Shown: positions 8,262 through 16,284, numbered from the stretch's first letter. The stretch is 53,220 bases of DNA from CAZDHT01 sp964505325 (GCA_964505325.1 CAZDHT010000006.1:1-53220); one strand, 5' to 3'. Notes: generated by a model from the letters alone, not told the origin. Translations and numbers: made by a program.

Positions 8262-9749
8262 ATGGGGAAAAGAGAGAAATCGGAACGGCCGAAGCCCACG
8301 CGGCAGATCACGCCCGGCGGGATCGTCCTGCGCGCGTTTCTGCTGGCGAGTATCCTCTGGTTCTTCGTGCCGTGGTTCTGGAATCTTTTGACCGTGTCGG
8401 GCTGCGGATTCTTCGATGGGACGCCGGCGAGCGCGGAGCGGCAGCTCGCATCGCTCCACCGGCGCCTCGAAACGGGTGAGCCGGGATTCATGCAGAAGCT
8501 CCACCCCGAGGGCCGCCTGTTCTGCCACTCGTTCTACGGCTTCAGCGTCGTGAATGTCGCCGTCTCCACCACGCCGGGGAGCGACCTCCGCCGATGGGCG
8601 GTCAGGGAGCTCGAGTGGGTGATTGCCAGCGCGGAGGAGTGCGCCGGGATGGACGAGTTCCCGCGGTTCACCACGCTTCGCCCGAAGGGCGGCATCATTC
8701 CCGCGGCACAGGCGAATCTGCTCCGCGCCGGCTACGTCCTCCTCGGTGGGAAACGAGAGGATATCATCCGGGAGTTCCACGACGTCAGCGGACTGCTGTT
8801 TGCCGAGTTCATGAAGACGCAGACCGGGTCGCTGGAGACCTTCCCAAGAATGGTCTGGCCGGTCGACAACTCCTGCGCGCTTGAGTCGCTGCGCCTGCAC
8901 GATGTGCTGTTCGGCACGACATACTCCCGCGCCTGCCGCAAGTGGGAGCGCTGGATGGCCGAGCACCTGGACGCACGGACAGGGATGATGGTGGCGCGGA
9001 TAACGAAAGACGGGCGAGTGGTCGACGACCCGCGAGGCTGCGCCCTGTCTTGGTCGCTGGCGTTCATGCCCGGCTATGCCCCTGGTCTGGCTCGCTCGCA
9101 GTACGCGGCCTACCGAAAGCGATGGTTCGTGCACGTGCTCGCGACTACGGGCGTGCGAGAGTATCCCGAGGGGCGCGAAGTCATTATGGATTGTGACACG
9201 GGGCCTGTCGTGTGCGGAATCGGCGCTGCGGCAAGCGCGTTTGGCATCGCCGCCGCCAGGGCGAACGGAGACAGGGAAGCTTTCGGCCGGATGCTGAGGG
9301 GGCTGGAGGCGTCCGCGATGCCGTCGTGGTCGCTCGCCGGCGCGAAGCGGTATTTCTTTGGCAAGTTCCTGCTCGCCGACGTCCTCGCGTTCTGGGCCAA
9401 GACCGTACGGGTGTGGGACAAACCCGGCCGGGAGCAGTCTTGGGACTTCGCGCCGATTCAGACCGGCGGGGGATGGTGGGTCGTCGTCTTGTGCGCGGGC
9501 CTGCTGTCCGCCGGCGCGGCTCTGCTCGGCTGCATTCCGGTTCGCAGGGCTGTCCGGGCCGTCAGATGCGGCAACTGTATTTGGGACAAGCGCGCGAGGT
9601 TGATCCTTGCGGTGCAGTGCGCCGTGCTGTTTGCCTGGGTCGCTCTTTCCCTTTTTTCCTGGCTCGTGGCGTTGGTGTTGCTCGCTGTGGTCACCGCGGT
9701 GGAAGAGCGGCTCCTTCCTCTGATGAATAATCGTGAAGCGCAGGCGTGA
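8262..9749 (+). CDS. Membrane-anchored alpha/alpha-toroid-like protein
   Basis: A 495-residue protein without a firm assignment. A basic N-terminus precedes one hydrophobic helix (about 22-45), a long soluble region (about 50-400) rich in helical segments, and three hydrophobic helices at the C-terminus (about 405-485). The central EVIMDCDTGPVVCGIGAAAS motif is like the D-x-D-S/T-G-P-V pattern that I associate with linalool dehydratase/isomerase-like toroid proteins and other uncharacterised bacterial membrane proteins; this is recollection of family pattern, not a search result. The ATG at 8262 has weak purine-rich DNA (AAAGGGG) upstream. It is transcribed alone, downstream of a REP relic. 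Confidence 0.75.
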   Translation: MGKREKSERPKPTRQITPGGIVLRAFLLASILWFFVPWFWNLLTVSGCGFFDGTPASAERQLASLHRRLETGEPGFMQKLHPEGRLFCHSFYGFSVVNVAVSTTPGSDLRRWAVRELEWVIASAEECAGMDEFPRFTTLRPKGGIIPAAQANLLRAGYVLLGGKREDIIREFHDVSGLLFAEFMKTQTGSLETFPRMVWPVDNSCALESLRLHDVLFGTTYSRACRKWERWMAEHLDARTGMMVARITKDGRVVDDPRGCALSWSLAFMPGYAPGLARSQYAAYRKRWFVHVLATTGVREYPEGREVIMDCDTGPVVCGIGAAASAFGIAAARANGDREAFGRMLRGLEASAMPSWSLAGAKRYFFGKFLLADVLAFWAKTVRVWDKPGREQSWDFAPIQTGGGWWVVVLCAGLLSAGAALLGCIPVRRAVRAVRCGNCIWDKRARLILAVQCAVLFAWVALSLFSWLVALVLLAVVTAVEERLLPLMNNREAQA

Positions 9750-10055
9750 CGCGGCGCGATTGTCTCCCGCAAGAACGGCGTGGCTTTTTTGCGCATTTGC
9801 GTATCGTCTGCGCTTGGCCATTGGGACAGTCAGCGTTTGTCGGAACGACGAGCGGGCGAGTCGGTGTTCGCCGGGGAATTGCGATTCCTGCGTGGCATCC
9901 GCCACGAAGGGGAGGAGCCAACCGTCTTTCCACAACAGACGGCGGGACTCGCCGCCCGGCCCGGTAGTCACTTCATCCCGCTCGAACAAGGGTGCCGAAG
10001 AAGGGCGCCCTTAGACAGCGCAAGTGCTGGGGACAGCGAGGGTTGCACAACTCGC
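9750..10055. other. Intergenic stretch without recognisable gene
   Basis: No open frame here has convincing protein character, and no RNA gene or strong palindrome was seen. Confidence 0.5.
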
Positions 10056-10084
10056 TTGCATTGTGGGCCGTCGGATGGTATGAT
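10056..10084 (+). promoter_or_regulatory. Sigma70-like promoter upstream of gamma-glutamyltransferase
   Basis: TTGCAT (10056-10061), a 17-base spacer and TATGAT (10079-10084). The leader to the ATG at 10237 would be about 145 nt and would contain a partial REP and a gene relic, so the promoter may once have served the lost gene. Confidence 0.45.
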
Positions 10085-10140
10085 GGGCGCCGCCGATAGT
10101 CGAGGGGACACCGTTGTCGCGACCGTCAAGATTCTCGTGT

Positions 10141-10155
10141 TCAAAGGGTGACAGC
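10141..10155 (+). repeat. Partial REP sequence
   Basis: TCAAAGGGTGACAGC, the left half of the AAAGGGTGacaggCACCCTTT palindrome family seen at 12.3-13.3 kb. It lies next to the beta-CASP-like relic. Confidence 0.5.
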
Positions 10156-10180
10156 TTTCTATGATGGGCAGTCTCCCCGC

Positions 10181-10217
10181 CGTTGCCGAGCCGGGGATGG
10201 CAGTCGAGCTCGGCTAG
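10181..10217 (+). pseudogene. Relic of a beta-CASP gene 3' end
   Basis: These 37 bases read VAEPGMAVELG-stop and match the 3' end of the intact beta-CASP gene (VAEPGMEVELG-stop, 7999-8035) at roughly five bases in six. A possible matching 5' remnant (VKILVFKG, about 10124-10147, like the MKLTFMG start) precedes it, with a partial REP between. The simplest reading is a second beta-CASP gene that has lost its interior. Confidence 0.45.
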
Positions 10218-10236
10218 CCCACCCCGAGAGAGCCAC

Positions 10237-11820
10237 ATGCCTGACTTCGACTGGACGTTTCCGTACCCCTCACAGCGGATGCCGGTGCTGGCGCGGAACG
10301 TGGTGGCGGCCTCGCAGCCGCTCGCCGCGCAGGCGGGGCTGCGGATGCTGCTCCGCGGCGGCAACGCGGCCGACGCCGCCGTGGCCACCGCCATCGCACT
10401 GACCGTCGTCGAGCCGACGTCCAACGGCATCGGCTCCGACGCCTTTACTATCATATGGGATGGCAAGGAGTTACACGGCCTGAACGCCTCCGGCCGGTCG
10501 CCCGCGGCGCTCACGCCGGAGCGGTTCGCGGGCCGCGACGGCATGCCCCTGCAGGGCTGGGACGTGGTCACCGTCCCCGGCGCGGTGTCGGCGTGGGTCG
10601 AGGTGTCGGAGAAGTTCGGGCGGCTGCCGTTCGCGGATCTCTTCGAACCGGCGGTCGCCTACGCGGCGGAGGGCTTCTCCGTCTCGCCCGTCACCGCCGA
10701 GGCGTGGGGCGGGGCGCCGCAGAGCTTCGCCGACTTCCCCGATCTGCTGGAGGTCTTCTGCCCCGGCGGCCGCGCCCCCAGGCCGGGCGAGCGCTTCGCC
10801 TGCCCCGACCAGGCCGCGACGCTTCGCCGCATCGCCGAGACGAAAGGCGAGGCGTTCTACCGCGGCGAGCTGGCCGAGCGGATCGCCGGGCACGCCGCCG
10901 CGACGGGCGGTCTCATCACCACTGACGACCTCGCCGCGCATCGGGCCGACTGGGTCGAGCCGATCTCGGTCGACTACCGCGGCCTCACGCTGCACGAGAT
11001 CCCGCCCAACGGCCAGGGCCTCGCCGCGCTCATCATGCTCGGCATCCTCCGCCACCACCCGGTCGCGGACTTCCCGCCCGACTCGGCCGACAGCCTGCAC
11101 GTGCAGATCGAGGCGATGAAGCTCGCCTTCGCCGACGCCCATCGCTACATCGCGGACCCGGCGCACATGGACGTCGGCCCGGCCGACCTGCTCGATCCCG
11201 GCTACCTGGAGAGCCGCGCCGGCCTGATCGACATGGCCCGGGCGGGGCAGTTCGAATACGGCGTGCCCCGGCGGGGCGGCACCGTCTACCTGACCGCGGC
11301 CGATGCCGGCGGGATGATGGTCTCGTTCATCCAGTCGAACTACTACGGCTTCGGCTCGGGCATCGTCGTCCCGGGGACCGGGATCAGCTTACAGAACCGG
11401 GGCAGCGGGTTCACGCTCGAGCCCGGCCACCCCAACCAGGTCGGCCCGGGCAAGCGGCCGTATCATACGATCATTCCAGCGTTTGTGACGCGAAAGGGCG
11501 AGCCGGTGATGAGCTTCGGCGTGATGGGCGGCCCAATGCAGCCACAGGGCCACGCCCAGGTGCTGAGCCGCATCGCGGACTACGGGCAGAACCCGCAGGC
11601 GGTGCTCGACGCTCCGCGCTGGCGGGTGCTGGAGCAGGGGGGCGTGGTCGTCGAGAAGGGCGTGGCGGCCGACGTGCGGCAGGCGCTCGCCGACCGCGGA
11701 CACCAGATCGCGGTGGACACCTTTCATGCGTTCGGCGGCGGCCAGGCGATCTGGAAGCTGGAAGACGGGTACGTCGCCGCGTCCGAACCGCGCAAAGACG
11801 GCCAGGCCGTGGGGTTCTGA
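10237..11820 (+). CDS. ggt: Gamma-glutamyltransferase family Ntn-hydrolase
   Basis: A 527-residue member of the gamma-glutamyltranspeptidase family, which autocleaves before a threonine and hydrolyses or transfers gamma-glutamyl groups, for example from glutathione. N-terminal landmarks are GGNAADAAVA and PTSNGIGSDAF. The likely nucleophile is T349 in GGTVYLTAADAGG, followed by SGIVVPGTGISLQNRG and the MGGPMQPQGH C-terminal landmark. No signal peptide is visible, unlike the classical periplasmic enzymes, so a cytosolic location or a related amidohydrolase role is possible. The ATG at 10237 follows GAGAG. Length fits the family. It is a single gene convergent with the broken FMN-binding gene downstream. 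Confidence 0.9.
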   Translation: MPDFDWTFPYPSQRMPVLARNVVAASQPLAAQAGLRMLLRGGNAADAAVATAIALTVVEPTSNGIGSDAFTIIWDGKELHGLNASGRSPAALTPERFAGRDGMPLQGWDVVTVPGAVSAWVEVSEKFGRLPFADLFEPAVAYAAEGFSVSPVTAEAWGGAPQSFADFPDLLEVFCPGGRAPRPGERFACPDQAATLRRIAETKGEAFYRGELAERIAGHAAATGGLITTDDLAAHRADWVEPISVDYRGLTLHEIPPNGQGLAALIMLGILRHHPVADFPPDSADSLHVQIEAMKLAFADAHRYIADPAHMDVGPADLLDPGYLESRAGLIDMARAGQFEYGVPRRGGTVYLTAADAGGMMVSFIQSNYYGFGSGIVVPGTGISLQNRGSGFTLEPGHPNQVGPGKRPYHTIIPAFVTRKGEPVMSFGVMGGPMQPQGHAQVLSRIADYGQNPQAVLDAPRWRVLEQGGVVVEKGVAADVRQALADRGHQIAVDTFHAFGGGQAIWKLEDGYVAASEPRKDGQAVGF

Positions 11821-11827
11821 GCGGCCG

Positions 11828-12268
11828 CTACTTCATCCCGCTCGACAGAGCCTTGACCGTCGCGTTGATGATGGCCTCCGACGTGATGGTGGCGCCGGTT
11901 ACGGTGTCGACGCCCTTGATGCCTTGTCTCCCGACGATCCGGGGAGGGACGCCGCGCTGGGCGATATCGGCGAAGAACCGGGTGTCGTTCTCGCGCGTGA
12001 CCTCGACCGATACGAGCTTGTTGTCTTTGACGGCCACCTCGACCTCAACGGTGCTCTTGTAGCCCCGGCTGCTCCCCTTGTAGGTGCCGTTTGGGATACG
12101 GGACCGGCCCAGCGTCTGGATCAGCTTCATGGCTTCGGCGCTGGCGCTGGCGCGGTCGCTGTTCTGCTTGCCCCGCCCGCTGCCTTGGGTCGCGGTCAGG
12201 ACCTTCTTGTAGTATTCGGCCGCCTTGTCGTACCGGCCCGCGAACCGGCAAGCGTTCCCGGCGAGAGC
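11828..12268 (-). pseudogene. FMN-binding protein, C-terminal part of split gene
   Basis: About 145 codons of an FMN-binding domain protein. A TPR-like stretch (GRYDKAAEYYKKVLTATQ) is followed by an FMN-bind domain starting at NGTYKGSSRGYKSTVEVEV and ending with GVDTVTGATITSEAI. DTVTGATITS matches the flavinylation motif in which ApbE attaches FMN to a threonine, as in NqrC, RnfG and related exported electron carriers. The reading frame has no native start: upstream it runs straight into REP sequence at 12269. The signal-peptide end of the same gene appears to be 1.0 kb away at 13271-13391 in a different frame, so the gene is disrupted. Confidence 0.8.
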
Positions 12269-12340
12269 AAAGGGTGACAGGGAGCAAAGGGTGACAGGCA
12301 CCCTTTCGGCACCCTTTCCCCGGCACCCTTTCCCCCCTTT
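12269..12340. repeat. REP palindrome array, left
   Basis: CAAAGGGTGACAGG followed by AAAGGGTGACAGGCACCCTTT and three further GGCACCCTTTCCC units. The stem is AAAGGGTG/CACCCTTT around ACAGG. It abuts the broken end of the FMN-binding gene on one side and the first transposase-tail copy on the other. Confidence 0.85.
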
Positions 12341-12342
12341 TC

Positions 12343-12575
12343 CCAAGTATTTCGTCGGCTCGCCGCGATTCATCTCGTGGATGGAAAGCCGCTTCGGCTG
12401 GGCGGAGCGCCGAGATCGCCTTATCAGGGAAACCCGCATCGGCGACGATATGTCAGATGTCATATGCGCGGGGCCTAGGATCGGCCGGGTGAGGAGGTGA
12501 CAATGAACGGCGGCGGCGTAAGTCCCGCCGCAATAGGCACATGTGCCTGCAAAGGGTGACAGGCACCCTTTCCCT
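12343..12575 (+). repeat. Direct repeat copy 1 (transposase tail plus REP)
   Basis: A 233-bp segment repeated at 13008-13240 with only about five mismatches, all clustered at 12365-12380. It encodes the last 51 residues of the transposase (KYFVGSPRFIS to RIGRVRR, stop at 12500), then AATGAA, a GCGGCGGC/CCGCCGC stem, the perfect palindrome AGGCACATGTGCCT (12535-12548) and a REP. The rest of this transposase copy is missing. Confidence 0.9.
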
Positions 12576-12590
12576 CTGGCACCCTTTCCC
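12550..12590. repeat. REP palindrome, middle
   Basis: CAAAGGGTGACAGGCACCC followed by a second GGCACCCTTTCCC unit. Its right edge joins codon-in-frame to the truncated transposase at about 12591. Confidence 0.85.
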
Positions 12591-12592
12591 TC

Positions 12593-13165
12593 TATAACTA
12601 CTGCCTGATGACGAATCACGTCCATCTGCTGTTCAAGGTGGGCGCCGACACGACGCTGTCCGACGCGATGCACTGGATCAGCAGCACGTTCGCCCGGCGG
12701 TTCAACAAGCTGGCGGGCCGCTGGGGGCACCTGTGGGAAGGCCGGTTCCGCAGCACGATCATCGAGCAAAACACCTATTTCTTCCGCTCTATGGCCTACC
12801 TCGACCTGAATCCCGTCCGCGCCGGGATGGCCGTGACGCCGCTCGAATATCGCTGGTCCGGCCATCGGTCGCTTCGCGACGAAGACTCGGCGGTCTTGGA
12901 CTTCCATCCGCTCTACCTCGACGGCGGGGCCGACGCCGCCTCCCGCTATCGCTTGTATATGAAGCTTCTGGGCGACGAAGCCGCGCGACCGCCGACGTCC
13001 CTAGCGACCAAGTATTTCGTCGGCTCGCCGGGATTTGTTTCGCGGATGGAAAGCCGCTTCGGCTGGGCGGAGCGCCGAGATCGCCTTATCAGGGAAACCC
13101 GCATCGGCGACGATATGTCAGATGTCATATGCGCGGGGCCTAGGATCGGCCGGGTGAGGAGGTGA
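12593..13165 (+). pseudogene. REP-associated tyrosine transposase, 5'-truncated
   Basis: Y1/HUH transposase (RAYT group). The frame begins in-frame at REP sequence with YNYCLMTNHVHLL; an ATG at 12608 gives 185 residues. The HUH pair is H4-V-H6. The usual SSTFARRFNK and GHLWEGRFRS segments follow, then the region expected to hold the catalytic tyrosine (NTYFFRSMAYLDLNPVRAGM), and a RAYT-type tail. About 50-60 residues that normally precede the NHVH motif are missing, so the protein is probably inactive despite keeping the HUH and Tyr regions. It ends at the TGA at 13165 and its last 51 codons are duplicated upstream. Confidence 0.85.
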
Positions 13166-13240
13166 CAATGAACGGCGGCGGCGTAAGTCCCGCCGCAATA
13201 GGCACATGTGCCTGCAAAGGGTGACAGGCACCCTTTCCCT
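13008..13240 (+). repeat. Direct repeat copy 2 (transposase tail plus REP)
   Basis: Copy of 12343-12575 at an offset of exactly 665 bp. It holds the natural 3' end of the transposase frame and the downstream AGGCACATGTGCCT palindrome (13200-13213). Offset and near-identity indicate a recent tandem duplication with internal loss, or a deletion in a once two-copy array. Confidence 0.9.
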
Positions 13241-13270
13241 GGGCACCCTTTCCCAGGCACCCTTTCCCAA
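13215..13270. repeat. REP palindrome array, right
   Basis: CAAAGGGTGACAGGCACCC followed by two more GGCACCCTTTCCC units. The right edge (about 13270) adjoins the signal-peptide end of the split FMN-binding gene. Confidence 0.85.
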
Positions 13271-13391
13271 CACGGCCCTGATACTTCGTTCCGTTCTTCA
13301 GGTCAATCTCGTCGGCCGATGCGCTCAGGGCCAGCGCCAAAGCCACCCCAACGCTTGTCAGAAACCCGGGTGCCCGCTTCGCGAATCTCAT
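13271..13391 (-). pseudogene. FMN-binding protein, N-terminal part of split gene
   Basis: The ATG at 13391 starts a typical exported protein: MRFAKRAPGF, a hydrophobic core (LTSVGVALALALSASA), then DEIDLKNGTKYQGRV, a common opening of secreted planctomycete-type proteins. The frame then continues into REP sequence as GKGCLGKG and stops at 13140. The matching remainder with the FMN-binding domain is at 11828-12268. It starts only 3 bp behind the stop of the TIM-barrel gene, so the intact gene would have been second in a two-gene operon. Confidence 0.75.
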
Positions 13392-13394
13392 ACA

Positions 13395-14189
13395 TTATTT
13401 TCCTTCGACCGCCTCTTCGAACGTGTGGACGTTCTCGGCGATCATGTCGGGCTTGTCCTTGAGGTAGTGGCCGATGCAGACCAGGTCGTTCTCGCGCATG
13501 CTGGCCGCCAGGAACCGGAAGCCGTCGGGGATGGACTTGTTCCCGCCGGCGAAGACCTTGTAGTGGACCACCGGACACGGGATGGTGTGAATGAGCGCGA
13601 CCATCTCGTCGCGGTGGGCGTCGTCCCATTTCTCGTCCACGGTCGGAACGTGGTGGGGGCTCTCGGCGCGGTCGCTCGGGTCGTAGTAGGAGATCATCTG
13701 AAAGTCGGGCTCGAGGTTATCCCGTATCCAGGCGTGCGCATCCAGTGAATGGCCCGCAAACCCCGCCACCACGCCGCACTCGCGCATCGTGTCCAGCGCC
13801 GCCCGGAGCATGTCGAACTCCTGCTGGGCATACCAGTAGTCCACCTGCCCGCCGTGGATGTAAACTCCCTTGGCGCCGTCTCTGACAGCGTCTCGGATGG
13901 CGCGGAGTTGGTCACACAGCTCGCTCGCGGTCTGGCCGAACCACTGGATGGTGCCGCCCTCGTCCCAGTACTCGCGCGTCAGGCGGCGGACGTGCCGGTC
14001 GGTGCGGCCGAAGAACGTGTTGATTCCTGCGGCCTCGGCCTTGCGCAGCGCGTCCTTGATGTTCGCGACGGTGTAGTAGCGGATCATTTCGCGGTCGCGT
14101 TCGGGGCCTTGGTGCGAGAAGCCGCTGAACGGATTGCCGCCGATGACCAGGCGCGTCACCTCGATGTCGCCGAACTTGACCTTGTGCAT
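13395..14189 (-). CDS. TIM-barrel (aldo/keto reductase-like) protein
   Basis: A 264-residue soluble protein beginning MHKVKFGDIEVTRLVIGGNP, an opening typical of the aldo/keto reductase superfamily. It continues with barrel-like strand/helix alternation (INTFFGRTD, GVYIHGGQVD, GVVAGFAGHS, MISYYDPSD, PCPVVHYKVFAGG). The classic Asp-Tyr-Lys-His tetrad of aldo/keto reductases is not obvious, so the name describes the fold only. Extension to an earlier start would cross low-complexity intergenic sequence; the ATG at 14189 has GAGG upstream. The FMN-binding gene begins 3 bp downstream, which implies a shared redox or carbohydrate function before that gene was broken. Confidence 0.75.
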   Translation of the reverse strand: MHKVKFGDIEVTRLVIGGNPFSGFSHQGPERDREMIRYYTVANIKDALRKAEAAGINTFFGRTDRHVRRLTREYWDEGGTIQWFGQTASELCDQLRAIRDAVRDGAKGVYIHGGQVDYWYAQQEFDMLRAALDTMRECGVVAGFAGHSLDAHAWIRDNLEPDFQMISYYDPSDRAESPHHVPTVDEKWDDAHRDEMVALIHTIPCPVVHYKVFAGGNKSIPDGFRFLAASMRENDLVCIGHYLKDKPDMIAENVHTFEEAVEGK

Positions 14190-14289
14190 CGCGTCGCCTC
14201 GTTTCTCCCACGCCTTGGGAACTCTGACAACACGGTGGGGCGGACATTCCTGCCTGCCCCACCCCGACCTCGGCGGTGCAAAGGGCCCT

Positions 14290-14420
14290 GAGGGGCTGTT
14301 GAACAAGTCCGCCCGCTCACAGAGCGGGCCTACAATTCAGGCGTTGGGAGGCTTTCCGGCGGTCTGTTGTAGGCCGACTCTGTGAATCGGCGGGTTCTTG
14401 TGCCTTTTTCAACAGCCCTC
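14290..14420. repeat. Nested palindromic repeat (MITE-like)
   Basis: Outer arms GAGGGGCTGTTGAA (14290-14303) and TTCAACAGCCCTC (14408-14420) enclose inner arms at 14309-14335 (CCGCTCACAGAGCGGGCC core) and 14368-14394 (GGCCGACTCTGTGAATCGG core), themselves inverted copies. Such a 131-bp structure without a coding frame is typical of a miniature mobile or REP-derived element. It also lies just beyond the EamA gene stop and could end its transcript. Confidence 0.75.
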
Positions 14421-14446
14421 CTGACACCTCTTGCGCATTCTATCAG

Positions 14447-15334
14447 CTATGCGGCGGCTTGGGAAGGCGCTCCCTCGCGGCCCTCAGGTCCCTTATTGCC
14501 TCGCGCGGTGAGGATGGCGCGCGCGGCCACCGCGCCGAGAACGATCGCGCCGCCGGCCAGCGCCCAGCGGCCCGGGCGCTCGGGATGGAAGCACGCCACC
14601 CAGACGGGATTGAGGATCGCTTCCGCCGCGGGGATCAGCATCGCCTCCAGCGCCGTTACCCGCTTGATGGCAATGGAATACAGAACCGCCGGCACCCCGA
14701 GCTGAAACGCGCCCAGGCAGGCCAGCACCACCCACCCCAGCGCGACCGAGCCGCCAGCACGCGGCATCGAGCCGAAGATGAACGGGCAACAGACGGCCGC
14801 CGCCAGCAGGTTCCCCAGGAAGATCGACTCCAGCGGCGAGGCGGCTTTTTGCTTGCGCAAGAACAGGGTCATCCACCCGAACGACACGCCCGAGGCGATC
14901 GCCAGCAGGTTGCCCCAGGTGCCGGTGGCCGAGAGCTTGTCCAGGAAGAACAGCACCATGCCACCGAGAAGCAGCGCGATGACCAGCCAGTCGAACCAGT
15001 GGGCGCGTTCGTTGAGAAACCAGGGGCCGAACAGAGCGATGTGGATGGGGGCCGTGTACTGCAGCAGGATGGCGTTGTGCGCCGTCGTCAGCTTGGTGGC
15101 GACAACGAACAGGACGACGGTCCCGGCGTACGCCACCGCGCCGCCGAGCTGTGCAGCCGACCACGTGAAGTTGCGGCGGCGGACGAACGCCAGCAGCACG
15201 GCCGCGGTGACCGCACTCCGCGTCCCCGCGATCGCCATCGGATTCCACCGGATCGCCTTGATGAGCACCCCCGACGTGCTCCACAACACCGCCGTGAGGG
15301 CCAGCAGCACCACCGCCTTGCGCTCTTCCGACAT
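14447..15334 (-). CDS. EamA/DMT family transporter
   Basis: Inner-membrane transporter of the drug/metabolite superfamily, 295 residues, with ten hydrophobic helices in two EamA repeats (about 7-130 and 145-275). Landmarks are LTAVLWSTSGVLIKA at the first helix, APIHIALFGPWFLNE at the end of repeat one (the A-P---ALF---L-E pattern) and EAILNPVWVACFHPERPG at the end of repeat two. The basic end (ILTARGNKG) is cytoplasmic. The ATG at 15334 has GAGAGG upstream. Such carriers export or import amino acids or other small metabolites; the substrate cannot be told. It appears to be a single gene. Confidence 0.9.
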   Translation of the reverse strand: MSEERKAVVLLALTAVLWSTSGVLIKAIRWNPMAIAGTRSAVTAAVLLAFVRRRNFTWSAAQLGGAVAYAGTVVLFVVATKLTTAHNAILLQYTAPIHIALFGPWFLNERAHWFDWLVIALLLGGMVLFFLDKLSATGTWGNLLAIASGVSFGWMTLFLRKQKAASPLESIFLGNLLAAAVCCPFIFGSMPRAGGSVALGWVVLACLGAFQLGVPAVLYSIAIKRVTALEAMLIPAAEAILNPVWVACFHPERPGRWALAGGAIVLGAVAARAILTARGNKGPEGREGAPSQAAA

Positions 15335-15410
15335 CGCACCTCTCACGCAGGACTCGCGGGCGCACAGCCTATCTTGCGGGCGGGAGTTTCAAAAGGGTTT
15401 TCTGGCGGGC

Positions 15411-16277
15411 TCACCGTCGCGCCACCAGTTGCCCGTAGGATTGCGTCATGGCGCGGGCGGTCGGGCCGGGCGCCTGCGGGAGATCTTGGCCGTCGATCGA
15501 GCGGACGGGCATGATTTCCATCAGGGAATTGGTGAGGAAGATCTCGTCGGCCGAGCAGAGGTCGTCGAGGGTAAGACGCGTCTCGCCGGTCTCGATGCCC
15601 GCCTCGCGGGCGAGGTCGAGCACGGTGGCGCGCGTGATGCCGGGCAGGATGTTCATGTCGAGCGGCGGGGTGAGGAGCGTGCTGTCCCGGCCGCCGTGGC
15701 GGCGGACACAGAAGATGTTGCTGGTGGCGCCCTCGGCGACGTGGCCTGCGGCGTCGAGCAGGAGCGCCTCGTCGGCGCCCCGCTCCCTCGCCTCGCGCTT
15801 CGCCAGGATGCTGAGAAGGTAATTCGTGGTCTTGTGCCGGCGCAGCGGCGAATCGCTGTCGTGCCGCAGCGAAGACACCACCACCGCGGCGCCGTTCGCG
15901 TACAGCGCCGGCGGATACGGGTGCAGCTTGCGCGCTTCGACCAGCACGGTAGGTCCCGCAGGCTCGGCCGGCGCCAGGGCGCCGGTGTGTAGCCCGCGGG
16001 TGACCGTGATCCGCACGTAGGCGTCGCCGAGTTGATTCAGCTCGATCAGGCGGGTGACGGCCTCGCCCAGCTCGGCGCGTTCGGGCATCGGGATTCCAAG
16101 CGCGGCTGCCGAGGCACCCATGCGGTGCAGGTGCGCGCCGAGCATGAACGGGACGCCGGCGTATGCCCGGATCGTCTCGAACAGCCCGTCGCCATACAGG
16201 AAACCCCGGTCGAACGGCGAGACCCTGGCGTCCTCACGGGGCACGACCTCACCGTTGACGTAGACGCAGTCGCCCAC
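15411..16277 (-). CDS. Class IV PLP aminotransferase (IlvE/Dat/PabC type)
   Basis: A 288-residue PLP enzyme of fold type IV: branched-chain aminotransferase, D-amino-acid aminotransferase or aminodeoxychorismate lyase. It begins CVYVNGEVVPREDARVSPFDRGFLYGDGLFET, the family's opening. The PLP lysine is in RRHKTTNYLLSILAKREA, with EGATSNIF and the MPVRSIDG C-terminal strand after it. The three activities cannot be separated by eye. The start is a GTG at 16277 behind GAGGA; it lies 7 bp after the stop of the TPR-peptidase gene, so it is probably expressed from the same transcript. Confidence 0.9.
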   Translation of the reverse strand: MGDCVYVNGEVVPREDARVSPFDRGFLYGDGLFETIRAYAGVPFMLGAHLHRMGASAAALGIPMPERAELGEAVTRLIELNQLGDAYVRITVTRGLHTGALAPAEPAGPTVLVEARKLHPYPPALYANGAAVVVSSLRHDSDSPLRRHKTTNYLLSILAKREARERGADEALLLDAAGHVAEGATSNIFCVRRHGGRDSTLLTPPLDMNILPGITRATVLDLAREAGIETGETRLTLDDLCSADEIFLTNSLMEIMPVRSIDGQDLPQAPGPTARAMTQSYGQLVARR

Positions 16278-16284
16278 CGGGTCC

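Larger units (their letters stand above)
12269..13270 (+). mobile_element. RAYT/REP element inserted in FMN-binding gene
   Basis: A 1.0 kb composite, in order: REP array, transposase-tail copy 1, REP, 5'-truncated Y1 transposase with tail copy 2, REP array. It separates the two halves of a gene on the opposite strand. REP-associated tyrosine transposases are HUH single-strand transposases related to IS200/IS605 and are normally single-copy domesticated genes flanked by their REPs. Here the gene is truncated and partly duplicated, so the copy itself is unlikely to be active. Confidence 0.75.

Noticed and set aside
9967..9985. CTTCATCCCGCTCGA shared between 9968-9984 and the FMN-binding gene end at 11829-11846
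   Set aside because: About 16 bases without further similarity on either side; a match of that length is plausible by chance between biased sequences.
12269..13270. CRISPR-like array from the repeated GGCACCCTTTCCC units
   Set aside because: Units are in direct contact or separated by 1-5 bases with no spacers of regular length, and no cas gene is present; they are REP halves next to a RAYT gene.
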